From: Allobosea sp. CS1GBMeth4
Lineage (GTDB): Bacteria > Pseudomonadota > Alphaproteobacteria > Rhizobiales > Beijerinckiaceae
Length of the DNA: 64,000 bases
Direction: 5' to 3'
Assembly (NCBI RefSeq): GCF_900185715.1
Contig: NZ_FYAS01000016.1
Span: forward strand, 186,001-250,000
Below, piece by piece: positions 17,522 through 26,481 of the stretch (position 1 is its first letter; each line of letters starts with the position of its first letter). Below the pieces are notes generated by a model. It did not search any database. It was not told the origin of the DNA and worked only from the letters and a program-made list of their open reading frames with translations. A program made the translations under genes and the position numbers.

Positions 17522-18316
17522 ATGAACGATCTGTCCTATCGCTTCGAGGCCCGTCGCCGGCTCCGCACCCGCCCGGAGGCAGCGCCGCCGCGCAGGCCGG
17601 TGCTGATCGTGCTCCATCAGGAGCATTCGACCCCCGGCCGCGTCGGCCGCCTCATCGCCGAGCGCGGCCACACCCTCGACATCCGCAGGCCCCGTTTCGG
17701 CGACCCGCTGCCACCGACCATGCAGGGCCATGCCGGCGCGGTGATCTTCGGCGGGCCGATGAGCGCCAACGACCCCGACGATTTCGTCAAGGCGGAGACC
17801 GACTGGATCGGTGTCTGCCTCAGGGAGGAGGCGCCGTTTCTTGGGATCTGCCTGGGCGCACAGATGCTCGCCCGCCATCTCGGCGGGACCGTCTATGGCC
17901 ATCCGGAGGGCCGGGCCGAGATCGGCTATTACCCGCTCAGCCTGACCGATGCCGGCCACGCCGACGCCAGGGCGAGCAGCTGCAACTGGCCGGGAACCGT
18001 CTACCAATGGCACCGCGAAGGCTTCGACTGCCCGCCCGGCGCCGAGTGCCTGGCGACCGGTGGCGATTTCCCGGTCCAGGCCATCCGCGCCGGCCGCAAG
18101 GTCTACGGCATCCAGTTCCACCCCGAGGTGACGCCGGCGATGATGTGCCGCTGGTCGGTGCGCGGCCATGAACGCACCCTGCTGCCGGGCGCGCAACTGC
18201 GCCATCAGCATCTCGACGGCTGGTACCAGTACGATCCGGCCGTGCGCAGCTGGCTCGACGGCTTCCTCGACCATTGGCTCGCCGAGCCTGTCCTCTCCCC
18301 GGACCTGACCAAGTGA
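17522..18316 (+). CDS. Class I glutamine amidotransferase
   Basis: This 264-residue protein has a GMP-synthase-like amidotransferase fold. The nucleophile elbow is FLGICLGAQML with Cys near 110. The oxyanion strand is AVIFGGPMSAND, and the remaining dyad is in YGIQFHPEVTP (His 200, Glu 202). The ATG at 17522 was chosen; the longer frame from 17306 runs through the promoter region and lacks conserved residues. Such stand-alone proteins hydrolyse gamma-glutamyl or similar amides. The stop overlaps the GTG start of the downstream FAD oxidase, so the two act together, perhaps in amino-acid or polyamine catabolism (inference). Confidence 0.88.
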   Translation: MNDLSYRFEARRRLRTRPEAAPPRRPVLIVLHQEHSTPGRVGRLIAERGHTLDIRRPRFGDPLPPTMQGHAGAVIFGGPMSANDPDDFVKAETDWIGVCLREEAPFLGICLGAQMLARHLGGTVYGHPEGRAEIGYYPLSLTDAGHADARASSCNWPGTVYQWHREGFDCPPGAECLATGGDFPVQAIRAGRKVYGIQFHPEVTPAMMCRWSVRGHERTLLPGAQLRHQHLDGWYQYDPAVRSWLDGFLDHWLAEPVLSPDLTK

Positions 18317-19557
18317 ACCGCAGCATCATCGTCCTCGGCGCCGGCATGGTCGGCGTCTCCTGCGCGCTCGCCTTGCAGAAGCGCGGCGGCAGGGTCACGC
18401 TGATCGACCGGCGCGAGCCCGGCCGCGAAACCTCCTACGGCAATGCCGGCTTGATCAGCCGCTCCTCGATCCTGCCGCTCAACAATCCCGGCCTGTGGAA
18501 GAGCCTGCCGAAATATCTGAGCAACCGGCATGCGGCGGTGCGCTATCGCTTCGGCCATCTGCTGCGCAACCCCGGCTGGGCCCTCGGTTTCCTCTCGGAA
18601 GCCAGGCCGGGGCGGCTCGGCCCCCGCGTCGCGGCGCTGGAAAGCCTGATCGCGCCGGCCCTGCCCCTGCACAAGCGCCTGATGACCGAGGCCGGCATCG
18701 CCTGGCGCCTGCGCGACAACGGCTTCCTCGAGCTCTGGCGCAGCGAGGCCGGCGCCGCCGCGGCGGAAGCGCGCCGGATCTGGCTCGAGGATCATGGCGT
18801 GCGCATCGAGGCGCTCGACCGCCAGGCGCTCTCGGCGCTAGAACCCGGCCTGAACCCGATCTTCTCGGCAGCGCTGCTGCACAGGGACAGCGCCTCGGTC
18901 GACTGGCCGGGCGCGGTGGTCGAGGCCTATGCCGGCCTGTTCGCCGCACGCGGCGGCACGATCCTGCGCGACGAGGTGACGGCCCTGTCGCGCCAAGGCG
19001 AAGGCTGGCGCGCTATCGGCAAGAGCACGCAGCACGAGGCCGACCTCATCGTCGTCGCGCTCGGTCCGTGGAGCGCCGAGCTGCTGCGACCGCTCGGACT
19101 GAAGGTGCCGCTCAATGTCGAGCGCGGCTATCACCGCCATTACAGGCCGGCGCAGGGGCGCTTCCTCAACCGGCCGATCTACGATGTCGAGGCCTCCTAC
19201 ATGCTGGCGCCGATGGAGCGCGGCCTGCGCCTGACCAGCGGCGTCGAGCTCGCCCATCGCGACGCGCCCGATGACCACGCCCAGATCGAGCAGGTGCTGC
19301 CGCGGGCGCGCGAGGCTTTCCCGCTGACGGAACCGGCCGAGGACGTGACCTGGCGCGGCGCGCGCCCGACCCTGCCGGATTCGCTGCCGATGATCGGGCA
19401 GGCGCCGCGCAATCCCGGCCTCTGGCTCGCCTTCGGCAACCAGCATATCGGCTTCTCGACCGGGCCGGTGACGGGAGAGATGCTGGCGGCCATGGTTTGC
19501 GGGGAGACGCCGCTCGCCGATCCCGCGCCGTTCAGGCCGGAGCGGTATCTGAAATAG
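18313..19557 (+). CDS. FAD-dependent oxidoreductase, D-amino-acid dehydrogenase (DadA) type
   Basis: The enzyme is 414 residues from the GTG at 18313, which overlaps the stop of the amidotransferase gene as GTGA. The N-terminal dinucleotide motif is IIVLGAGMVGVSCALALQKRGGRVTLIDRREPGRETSYGNAGLIS, strongly DadA-like. The C-terminus carries WRGARPTLPDSLPMIGQAPRNPGLWLAFGNQHIGFSTGP. It probably oxidises a D-amino acid or another amine and passes electrons to the respiratory chain. Coupling to an amidotransferase is unusual for DadA and may point to a specific glutamylated or amide substrate. Confidence 0.9.
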   Translation: MNRSIIVLGAGMVGVSCALALQKRGGRVTLIDRREPGRETSYGNAGLISRSSILPLNNPGLWKSLPKYLSNRHAAVRYRFGHLLRNPGWALGFLSEARPGRLGPRVAALESLIAPALPLHKRLMTEAGIAWRLRDNGFLELWRSEAGAAAAEARRIWLEDHGVRIEALDRQALSALEPGLNPIFSAALLHRDSASVDWPGAVVEAYAGLFAARGGTILRDEVTALSRQGEGWRAIGKSTQHEADLIVVALGPWSAELLRPLGLKVPLNVERGYHRHYRPAQGRFLNRPIYDVEASYMLAPMERGLRLTSGVELAHRDAPDDHAQIEQVLPRAREAFPLTEPAEDVTWRGARPTLPDSLPMIGQAPRNPGLWLAFGNQHIGFSTGPVTGEMLAAMVCGETPLADPAPFRPERYLK

Positions 19558-19619
19558 CGTGGAAACGCGCCCGAGCCCGCCGAAGCGCCGCGGAAATTCG
19601 CCAGCGTGAGCCGACTGGC

Positions 19620-19690
19620 GTGGTTGGCGAGAACCGGAGCGGAGCGGACTTTCTGTCCGTGAGCACCGGAAGCGCAGCCAGCCGCGTCAG
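19620..19690. repeat. Possible intergenic palindromic element downstream of sdhB
   Basis: The 160-base gap between convergent genes holds CGGAC and GTCCG arms around TTTCT (near 19646-19660), flanked by GGAGCGGAG and GAGCACCGGAAGCGCAG. The composition resembles dispersed Rhizobiales repeats, but no second copy occurs in this window. It could serve as a terminator region. Confidence 0.35.
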
Positions 19691-19717
19691 GCGGCCGCGC
19701 TCGCGGATTTGCGCCCC

Positions 19718-20503
19718 TCAGAGCTGGCGGGCCACCATCATCTTCTTGACCTCCGCGATCGCCTTGGCCGGGTTGAGGCCCTTCGGGCAGGCATTGGCGC
19801 AGTTCATGATGGTGTGGCAGCGATAGAGCCGGAACGGGTCCTCGAGATTGTCGAGGCGCTCGCCGGTGGCTTCGTCGCGCGAGTCGATCAGCCAGCGATA
19901 GGCCTGCAGCAGCGCCGCGGGCCCAAGATAGCGGTCGCCGTTCCACCAATAGCTCGGGCACGAGGTCGAGCAGCAGGCGCACAGGATGCACTCATAGAGA
20001 CCGTCGAGCTTCTCGCGGTCCTCGCGGCCCTGCGACCATTCCTTTTCGGGCGCCGGCGTCGTCGTCTTGAGCCAGGGCTCGATCGAGGCGTGCTGGGCGT
20101 AGAAGCGGGTCAGGTCCGGAACGAGGTCCTTGACCACCGGCATGTGCGGCAGCGGGTAGATCGCGACCTTGTCCTTACCGCCGCATTCGTCGATGCCGGT
20201 GGTGCAGGCGAGCCCGTTCTTGCCGTCCATATTCATGGCGCAGGAACCGCAGATGCCTTCGCGGCAGGAGCGCCGGAAGGTCAGCGTCGGGTCGACCTTG
20301 TTCTTGATCCAGATGAGGGCGTCGAGCACCATCGGCCCGCAATCCTCGCGGTCGACATAATAGGTGTCGGTGCGCGGATTGGCGCCGGTATCCGGGTCCC
20401 AGCGATAGATCTTGAACTCGGTGACCTTGCTGGCACCGGCCGGCTTCGGCCAGGCCTTGCCCTCGGTCAGGCGGGAGTTCTGCGGGAGATTGAATTCGGC
20501 CAT
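19718..20503 (-). CDS. sdhB: Succinate dehydrogenase iron-sulfur subunit
   Basis: This is the 261-residue SdhB. Cysteines for the [2Fe-2S] cluster are in [24 protein letters not shown]. The [4Fe-4S] and [3Fe-4S] ligands are in [16 protein letters not shown] and [17 protein letters not shown]. It carries electrons from the SdhA flavin to ubiquinone at the membrane anchor. It is the last gene of sdhCDAB, 14 bases after sdhA, and ends in [20 protein letters not shown] as usual for alphaproteobacteria. Confidence 0.98.
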   Translation of the reverse strand: MAEFNLPQNSRLTEGKAWPKPAGASKVTEFKIYRWDPDTGANPRTDTYYVDREDCGPMVLDALIWIKNKVDPTLTFRRSCREGICGSCAMNMDGKNGLACTTGIDECGGKDKVAIYPLPHMPVVKDLVPDLTRFYAQHASIEPWLKTTTPAPEKEWSQGREDREKLDGLYECILCACCSTSCPSYWWNGDRYLGPAALLQAYRWLIDSRDEATGERLDNLEDPFRLYRCHTIMNCANACPKGLNPAKAIAEVKKMMVARQL

Positions 20504-20517
20504 CGGTCAGATCGTCC

Positions 20518-22350
20518 TCAGTACACCCGCGCCTTCGGCTTGATGTATTCGATGTCGTTCGAGAGCGTGTAGGTGTGCACCGGCCGGTCGTCGAGCGTCA
20601 CGGTGCGGGCCGTGTCGTCGATCCAGGCCAGGGTGTGCTTCATCCAGTCCTTGTCGTCGCGCTCCGGATAGTCCTCGCGGGCATGGGCGCCACGGCTTTC
20701 CGGGCGCTGCAGCGCCGAATCCATCGTGACGACCGCCTGGGTGATCAGGTTGTCGAATTCCAGCGTCTCGACCAGGTCGGAATTCCAGATCAGCGAGCGG
20801 TCGGTGGTGCCGATATCCTCGATCCCGGCCCAGACCTGGTGGATCAGCTTCGAGCCCTCCTCCAGCGTCTCGCCGGTGCGGTAGACGGCGCAGTTGGTCT
20901 GCATCGTCTTCTGCATGCGGTCGCGCAGCACGGCCGTCGGCGTGCCGCCCTTGGCGTTGCGGTACTTGTCGAGGCGGGTCAGCGCCAGGTCGGCCGAGTT
21001 CGCCGGCAGCTCCGGCTGCTTCTCGCCGGCCTTGACGACTTCAGCGCAGCGCAGGCCCGCGGCGCGGCCGAAGACCACGAGGTCGATCAGCGAGTTCGAG
21101 CCGAGGCGATTGGCGCCGTGCACGGAGACGCAGGCCGCCTCGCCGATCGCCATCAGCCCGGGCACGACCCGGTCCGGATCGCCGCCTTCCTTGGTCAGCA
21201 CCTCGCCGTGGAAGTTCGTCGGGATGCCGCCCATGTTGTAATGCACCGTCGGCAGCACCGGGATCGGCTCGCGGGTGACGTCGACGCCGGCGAAGATCTT
21301 GGCGCTCTCCGAGATGCCGGGCAGGCGCTCGTGCAGGATCTTCGGGTCGAGATGGTCGAGATGCAGGTAGATGTGGTCCTTGTTCTTGCCGACGCCGCGG
21401 CCGGCCCGGATTTCCATCGTCATCGAGCGTGAGACGACGTCGCGCGAGGCGAGATCCTTGGCGCTGGGCGCATAGCGCTCCATGAAGCGCTCGCCCTCGG
21501 AATTGGTGAGGTAGCCGCCCTCGCCGCGCGCGCCCTCGGTGATCAGGCAGCCGGCGCCGTAGATGCCGGTCGGGTGGAACTGCACGAACTCCATGTCCTG
21601 CAGCGGCAGGCCGGCGCGCAGCACCATGCCGCCGCCGTCGCCGGTGCAGGTATGGGCCGAGGTCGCCGAGAAATAGGCGCGGCCATATCCGCCGGTCGCC
21701 AGGATGGTCTGCTGCGAGCGGAAGCGGTGCAGCGTGCCGTCGTCCAGCTTGAGCGCGATCACGCCGCGGCAGGCGCCGTCATCGTCCATGATCAGGTCGA
21801 TGGCGAAATACTCGATGAAGAACTCGGTGTTGTAGCGCAGCGCCTGGCCATAGAGCGTGTGCAGCATGGCGTGGCCGGTGCGATCCGCCGCGGCGCAGGT
21901 ACGCTGGGCCGGCGGGCCGTTGCCAAACTCCGTGGTCATGCCGCCGAAGGGGCGCTGGTAGATCTTGCCGCCCTCGGTGCGCGAGAACGGCACGCCCCAG
22001 TGCTCGAGCTCGTAGACGGCGGCCGGCGCGTTGCGCACGAGATACTCGATCGCGTCCTGGTCGCCGAGCCAGTCCGACCCCTTGACGGTGTCGTACATGT
22101 GCCACTGCCAGGTGTCCTTGCCCATATTGCCGAGCGAGGCGGCGACGCCGCCCTGGGCCGCGACGGTGTGCGAGCGCGTCGGGAAGACCTTGCTGATGCA
22201 GGCGGTGCGCAGGCCGGCCTGCGAGCAGCCGACCGTGGCGCGCAGCCCGGCGCCGCCGGCGCCGACGACGACGACGTCGAAGGTGTGGTCGGTGATGGCG
22301 TAGGCCTGTCCGGCATAGGCCGGCGTGGCGCGGGAGCGGGTGATCGCCAT
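20518..22350 (-). CDS. sdhA: Succinate dehydrogenase flavoprotein subunit
   Basis: This is the 610-residue SdhA. The FAD-binding motif is [44 protein letters not shown], including the His that carries covalent flavin (SHTVAAQGG). Catalytic residues lie in [26 protein letters not shown] and [14 protein letters not shown]. The C-terminus is [24 protein letters not shown]. It oxidises succinate to fumarate in the TCA cycle. It is separated from sdhD by 2 bases and from sdhB by 14, so it sits in a tight operon. Confidence 0.98.
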   Translation of the reverse strand: MAITRSRATPAYAGQAYAITDHTFDVVVVGAGGAGLRATVGCSQAGLRTACISKVFPTRSHTVAAQGGVAASLGNMGKDTWQWHMYDTVKGSDWLGDQDAIEYLVRNAPAAVYELEHWGVPFSRTEGGKIYQRPFGGMTTEFGNGPPAQRTCAAADRTGHAMLHTLYGQALRYNTEFFIEYFAIDLIMDDDGACRGVIALKLDDGTLHRFRSQQTILATGGYGRAYFSATSAHTCTGDGGGMVLRAGLPLQDMEFVQFHPTGIYGAGCLITEGARGEGGYLTNSEGERFMERYAPSAKDLASRDVVSRSMTMEIRAGRGVGKNKDHIYLHLDHLDPKILHERLPGISESAKIFAGVDVTREPIPVLPTVHYNMGGIPTNFHGEVLTKEGGDPDRVVPGLMAIGEAACVSVHGANRLGSNSLIDLVVFGRAAGLRCAEVVKAGEKQPELPANSADLALTRLDKYRNAKGGTPTAVLRDRMQKTMQTNCAVYRTGETLEEGSKLIHQVWAGIEDIGTTDRSLIWNSDLVETLEFDNLITQAVVTMDSALQRPESRGAHAREDYPERDDKDWMKHTLAWIDDTARTVTLDDRPVHTYTLSNDIEYIKPKARVY

Positions 22351-22352
22351 GA

Positions 22353-22745
22353 TCAGCCTCCGAACGAGATCTTCAGGAGCGCGAAGGCGCAGGCGGCGCC
22401 GACCGCGATCGCGAAGAAGGTGTTGGCCATCACGGCGACGATCTTGGCGACCTCGTGATGGACGTAGTCCTCGATGATGACCTGCATGCCGATGCGCATG
22501 TGCACGGCGCCGGACACGACGAAGAGCAGCATCAGGATCGCGACCTGCGGCTTGGCCAGCGTCGCGAGGGCGGCGGCATGGGGCTTGCCGATCAGCGAGA
22601 GCACGACGCAGAGAAAGCCGATCGCGAGGACGAGGTTCGCGACGGCGGTGACGCGCTGCAGCCAGAAATGGCCGGTGCCGGACTTGGCGGAGCCGAGGCC
22701 GCGAACGCGGCCGAGCGGGGTGCGCATCGAGGAATGGGAGAGCAT
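22353..22745 (-). CDS. sdhD: Succinate dehydrogenase membrane anchor subunit
   Basis: This is a 130-residue protein with three membrane helices. It contains [26 protein letters not shown], the typical SdhD entry with Arg for haem and quinone contacts, and [21 protein letters not shown], with the haem ligand His and the DY pair. The ATG at 22745 ([12 protein letters not shown]) is preferred because GAGGA lies 8 bases upstream. The ATG at 22751 would be only 2 bases from that site. It overlaps nothing and ends 2 bases before sdhA. Confidence 0.93.
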   Translation of the reverse strand: MLSHSSMRTPLGRVRGLGSAKSGTGHFWLQRVTAVANLVLAIGFLCVVLSLIGKPHAAALATLAKPQVAILMLLFVVSGAVHMRIGMQVIIEDYVHHEVAKIVAVMANTFFAIAVGAACAFALLKISFGG

Positions 22746-22756
22746 CGGCATGTTCC

Positions 22757-23149
22757 TCAGCGCGTCAGGGCGACGATCCAGACCAGCAGGGTGAGCCCGC
22801 CGGAGACGACGACGCTGTACTTCGCCAGGTTCATCCGGGCCTGCGGGCTGTAGCCATGGCCGAGATCCCAGACGAAATGGCGGACACCGCCGACCATGTG
22901 GTGCAGCAGCACGAAGGTGTAGCCGAAGAGCACGAGCCGGCCGAGCAGGGAGCCCGCGACCGCCTGGGCGGTCTCGTAGGCGGCCGGGCCGGACGCGGCG
23001 GCGATGAGCCAGAGCGCGATCAGCAGGGTGCCGCCATAGAGCGCCACGCCGGTGGCGCGGTGGGCGATCGACATCGCCATGGTCCACGACCAGCGGTAGA
23101 TCTGCAGATGCGGTGAAAGCGGGCGCGCCGCCGGTCTGACCTCGGCCAA
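22757..23149 (-). CDS. sdhC: Succinate dehydrogenase cytochrome b556 subunit
   Basis: This is the 130-residue SdhC with three helices. The signature [29 protein letters not shown] and the haem-ligand region [18 protein letters not shown] are present. No ATG is available near the conserved N-terminus. A TTG at 23149 preceded by GGGAG at 8 bases is the best start and gives (M)[18 protein letters not shown] at 23179 and TTG at 23182 are in frame but lie in a hairpin and lack a suitable ribosome site. It is the first gene of sdhCDAB. Confidence 0.93.
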   Translation of the reverse strand: MAEVRPAARPLSPHLQIYRWSWTMAMSIAHRATGVALYGGTLLIALWLIAAASGPAAYETAQAVAGSLLGRLVLFGYTFVLLHHMVGGVRHFVWDLGHGYSPQARMNLAKYSVVVSGGLTLLVWIVALTR

Positions 23150-23177
23150 GTTGAAGACTCCCGACCTTTCGAAGCTC

Positions 23178-23198
23178 ACCAAGCGAAGATCGCTTGGT
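23178..23198 (-). promoter_or_regulatory. Inverted repeat in the sdhC leader
   Basis: ACCAAGCG (23178-23185) and CGCTTGGT (23191-23198) form perfect 8-bp arms about 30 bases upstream of the TTG start of sdhC. In the transcript this would be a hairpin just ahead of the ribosome site; in DNA it could be an operator. Which of the two applies is not resolved. Confidence 0.4.
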
Positions 23199-23401
23199 AT
23201 CGTTCTAGAGTGAATGGCTCTCTAACGAAACCACGCCCCTGCTGCAATGCGGCAGGGATCGGCGCGATTACAGAAATCGAAATCTGTAACTTCGTCCCCG
23301 CCGATCGCCCCACGAGCCCGGCCGGCGAAAACCGCCTAAAGCCGGACAAGCGCCCCTCGCTGCCTGCCGCAGAACCGTATCGCACAGGACGAGGATCATC
23401 C

Positions 23402-24238
23402 ATGAAATTGGGCATGAGCCTTCCAAAGTTCGACGCCGAGCTGAACACCGACACCTGCGATCCCTACAACAACGCCGAATTGACCCTGACGCTGAAGCTC
23501 GGCTTCCGGCAGATCAATCCGGCGGGCGGCGCGGCCGAGGGCACCTATCACGATTATGGCCGCGCGACCGAACCGACGCGCAAGATCGTCAAATGGACGG
23601 TCGGCAGCTGGAATCTCTGGCGGAAGAACTTCGTCGACACCGCGGCCCGCTTCTGGAACGGCAAGTTCTGGCTCTCCAACAATTTCCCGGTCTACGAATT
23701 CGAGAAGAGCGGCACGAAATACCGGCCGAACATCTGGTGCCGGCTGAAGATCGAGGATCGCGACGTCGCGCTCGGCGGCCACCATCACGTCATCGACGTG
23801 GTCCGGCTGCACAGGAGCGAGACCTGGTTCGGCTCCCATGCCAAGCTCTACGACAGCCTCGACACCAATTCGGTGCAGAAGGGCACGAGCAGCAAGGGCA
23901 AGGCGATCATGCAGCGCGCCCACGTCCACGAGGTCGGCCATCTCCTCGGGCTCGGCCATGTCGACATCGGCAAGGCGCATTGCCCGCCCGGCGGCGACAC
24001 CAATGCGACCGATTGTTACGGCGTCGCCGACGTCGACAAATATTCGGTGATGGGCCAGGGCATGCAGTTGCGCCTGACCCACGCCATGCCCTGGCGCAAG
24101 GCGATGGTCACGCTCTCGGGCAAGGGCAATGCGCTGACCGCGACCGATTGGGAGGCGAAGATGCAGCGCATCTATCCACGGATCCCGTCGGAGGTGGCAA
24201 CCAACGCCATGCTCACGCACCGGCCCCTGCGCAAATGA
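23402..24238 (+). CDS. Zincin-type metalloprotease domain protein, unrecognised family
   Basis: This is a 278-residue protein. Residues 176-186 read HEVGHLLGLGH, the extended zinc motif HExxHxxGxxH of metzincins. It is followed at 214-220 by YSVMGQG, a plausible Met-turn. Aromatic residues are abundant in the N-terminal half (KIVKWTVGSWNLW, AARFWNGKFWLSNNFPVYEF). Cys 194 and 205 sit between the zinc motif and Met-turn and may pair. No signal peptide is visible from the ATG at 23402, and the upstream frame to 23210 adds none. Either it is cytoplasmic or exported another way. The stop overlaps the start of a small exported protein gene. The family was not recognised beyond the zincin signature. 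Confidence 0.8.
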   Translation: MKLGMSLPKFDAELNTDTCDPYNNAELTLTLKLGFRQINPAGGAAEGTYHDYGRATEPTRKIVKWTVGSWNLWRKNFVDTAARFWNGKFWLSNNFPVYEFEKSGTKYRPNIWCRLKIEDRDVALGGHHHVIDVVRLHRSETWFGSHAKLYDSLDTNSVQKGTSSKGKAIMQRAHVHEVGHLLGLGHVDIGKAHCPPGGDTNATDCYGVADVDKYSVMGQGMQLRLTHAMPWRKAMVTLSGKGNALTATDWEAKMQRIYPRIPSEVATNAMLTHRPLRK

Positions 24239-24603
24239 CGGGCGCGGGAGCCTTCCGAACCGCCATGATGCGAGCCCTCTCGCGAAACCTCGCCATGGTC
24301 ATTCTCGTTCTCAGCGGGATGGTCGGCCTGCTCGGCCCCGCCCACGCCACAGGAAAGCGCTGCCAGATGAACGCGATCGAACGCTCCAAATGCATCATCG
24401 AGGCGATCCTCGCCGATATCAGCCGCACCTACAGCCAGGTCGGCGGCGGCGGGATCAGCGCGATCAAGCAGAACTCGACCACCTCCTTCACCGTCTCGAT
24501 CTCGCAGGAGGAGCGGGTCGACCTGCTGACCTACGAGGCGACGATCGACGGCAGGGGCAAGGTCAGCGTCAGGAAGACGGGCGAGGGCACGCAATCGCCC
24601 TGA
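24235..24603 (+). CDS. Small exported protein coupled to the zincin gene
   Basis: This 122-residue protein begins at the ATG at 24235, inside the stop of the metalloprotease gene (ATGA). A signal peptide is clear at residues 11-38 (MMRALSRNLAMVILVLSGMVGLLGPAHA), with cleavage expected after AHA. The mature part of about 84 residues has two cysteines (KRCQMNAIERSKCIIEAI) and an amphipathic helix. A beta-rich stretch follows (TSFTVSISQEERVDLLTYEATIDGRGKVSVRK). No family was recognised. Translational coupling suggests it is a partner, substrate or inhibitor of the protease, which is inference. Confidence 0.75.
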   Translation: MTGAGAFRTAMMRALSRNLAMVILVLSGMVGLLGPAHATGKRCQMNAIERSKCIIEAILADISRTYSQVGGGGISAIKQNSTTSFTVSISQEERVDLLTYEATIDGRGKVSVRKTGEGTQSP

Positions 24604-24616
24604 CGCTCCCGCGGCC

Positions 24617-25678
24617 TCAGCGCGGCAGCAGCACCCAGCAGTCGAAATCGAGGATCACGCCGTCGGCATACTGGTCGGCGTGCTTCAGCGGGTGCTCGTT
24701 GCAGGGCAGGTTCTTGGTCGCGACGAGGCGCAGGCGCAACGCGCCGACATCCTCGCGCCCCGGCACCGCGGCGGCATCGAGCACCTCGCTCCAGGCATGG
24801 ACGGTGTCGCCGGCGAAGAGCGGCGCGACATGGCGCCCGCCATTGATCGCGGCGATGTGGAAGGCGTTGCCGAGCCCGTTGAAGGACAGGGCCCGCGCCA
24901 GGCTGATGACGTGGCCGCCATAGATCAGGCGCTTGCCGAAGCGGGTCTCGCGCGCGCCATAGGCATCGAAATGCACCTTGGCGGTGTTCTGGTAGAGCCG
25001 GGTCGCGAGCTGGTGCTCGGCCTCCTCGACGGTCATGCCGTCGACATGGTCGATGCGCTCGCCCGCCTGGTAGTCGCCCCAGCGGAAGGGCGAGCCGGCG
25101 AGCGCATCGTCATAGGCGGCCAGATGCAGCGGCGGACAGCCCTCCCCGAGCGCCTCCGGCGCGACGCTCGTCGGCAGTTCCGGCACCAGCTCGAACTCGG
25201 CCGGCGTGCCCGGCCGGCGTTTGCGCACCAGCACCCATCGGGCATAGCTCAGCACGATCTCGCCATGCTGGTTGCGGCCGATGGACCGGACGTAAACGAT
25301 GCCGGCGTCGCCGCCCGAGGTCTGCTTCAGGCCGATCACCTCGGACGTGGTCGACAGCGTGTCGCCCGGGAAGACCGGCCTGAGGAAGCGGCCATCGGCA
25401 TAGCCGAGATTGGCGACCGCATTGAGCGAGATGTCCGGCACCGTCTTGCCGAAGACGATGTGGAAGACGAGCAGGTCGTCCACGGGCGCTTGCGGATAGC
25501 CGATCGCCCGGGCGAAGGCGTCGGAGGACTGCACCGCGAAGCGCGGGCCGTAGAGCGCCGTGTAGAGCGCGACGTCGCCCGCCGCCACCGTGCGCGGCGT
25601 CGCATGCGGAATCGTCTCGCCGAGCCGGAAATCCTCGAAGAAGCGGCCCGAACTGGTCTTGCTGGCGATCTCGGACAT
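24617..25678 (-). CDS. mch: Mesaconyl-CoA hydratase (double MaoC domain)
   Basis: This 353-residue protein has two hot-dog/MaoC domains. The N-terminal half begins SSGRFFEDFRLGETIPHATPRTVAAGDVALYTALYGPRFAVQSSD, and the C-terminal half contains QNTAKVHFDAYGARETRFGKRLIYGGHVISLARALSFNGL. Length and sequence match the beta-methylmalyl-CoA dehydratase of the ethylmalonyl-CoA pathway as known from Rhodobacter. It interconverts mesaconyl-C1-CoA and beta-methylmalyl-CoA. An Mcl2-like CoA ester lyase is 2.6 kb away, which supports the assignment. The ATG at 25678 was chosen; the longer frame only adds unconserved sequence. Confidence 0.9.
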   Translation of the reverse strand: MSEIASKTSSGRFFEDFRLGETIPHATPRTVAAGDVALYTALYGPRFAVQSSDAFARAIGYPQAPVDDLLVFHIVFGKTVPDISLNAVANLGYADGRFLRPVFPGDTLSTTSEVIGLKQTSGGDAGIVYVRSIGRNQHGEIVLSYARWVLVRKRRPGTPAEFELVPELPTSVAPEALGEGCPPLHLAAYDDALAGSPFRWGDYQAGERIDHVDGMTVEEAEHQLATRLYQNTAKVHFDAYGARETRFGKRLIYGGHVISLARALSFNGLGNAFHIAAINGGRHVAPLFAGDTVHAWSEVLDAAAVPGREDVGALRLRLVATKNLPCNEHPLKHADQYADGVILDFDCWVLLPR

Positions 25679-25746
25679 CGGCGTGCTCTCGCGGCGGGCC
25701 GCCATTGTGCGCTGCCGCGAGGCCCGGCGTAAAGCCGCACCGAAGT

Positions 25747-26481
25747 CTAAGCCCGGTGGAAGTCGCGCGGCCTCAGGCCGGCATGGAACCAGGTGATCAG
25801 CGAGTAGATGTCGTAGACCGGCAGCCCCGTCGCCGCCTGCACCGCCGCCGCATAGGGCGGCATGTTGGTGCATTCGAGCACGATGGCGCCGACTTCGGGA
25901 TGCTCCGCGACCAGGCGCCGGGCGGCCGCGACCACGTCCTGCTCCGCGAGGTCGATGTCCATCTCCTCCTTCTCCGCCTTGATCAGCACGCGGAAGAATT
26001 CACGGCCGCCTTCGGTGCCGGCCACCGGCGTGTCGGCGGGGACGCCGACGGCGGCGAGATGCTGCGGCGTCAGGGTCGCGGCCGAGACGGTGACGAGCCC
26101 GACGCGCTTGCCGGGCGGCAGGGTCGCCTGCACCCAGGGGACCTGCATCAGCGAGGAGGTCGCGACCGGCACGCTTACGGCAGCGGCCAGTTCCTGCTGA
26201 AACAAGGAGAGGAAGCCGCAATTGGTGGTGATCGCCTCGGCGCCGAGACGGACCAGTTCCCGCGCCGCCGCGACGAAATCGGGCAGCAGCCCGGTCGCGC
26301 CTTGCAGCACCACCTTCTCCGGGCTCGCGCCCGAGACCACCCGGTAGAGCACCGGGAAGGGCCAGGTCGCGGCATTGCCCATGTCGCCCAGGATGCGCGG
26401 AAAGCGCGCCTCGAGCATGAGCACGCCGAGCGGGGCGCCATAGACGGCCTTGCCGCCCGTCGCGATGCCGCGCCCGCTCAT
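25747..26481 (-). CDS. Aspartate/glutamate racemase superfamily protein
   Basis: This 244-residue protein has the two-cysteine racemase fold. One cysteine is in AEAITTNCGFLSLFQ (Cys 88) and the other in AIVLECTNMPPYAAAVQ (Cys 204), the usual positions of the catalytic pair. The superfamily also includes hydantoin racemase, maleate isomerase and arylmalonate decarboxylase. The substrate is therefore open. It starts within the stop of the upstream PLP dehydratase gene (ATGA overlap), which suggests joint action on an amino acid such as threonine, serine or aspartate derivatives. Confidence 0.85.
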   Translation of the reverse strand: MSGRGIATGGKAVYGAPLGVLMLEARFPRILGDMGNAATWPFPVLYRVVSGASPEKVVLQGATGLLPDFVAAARELVRLGAEAITTNCGFLSLFQQELAAAVSVPVATSSLMQVPWVQATLPPGKRVGLVTVSAATLTPQHLAAVGVPADTPVAGTEGGREFFRVLIKAEKEEMDIDLAEQDVVAAARRLVAEHPEVGAIVLECTNMPPYAAAVQAATGLPVYDIYSLITWFHAGLRPRDFHRA

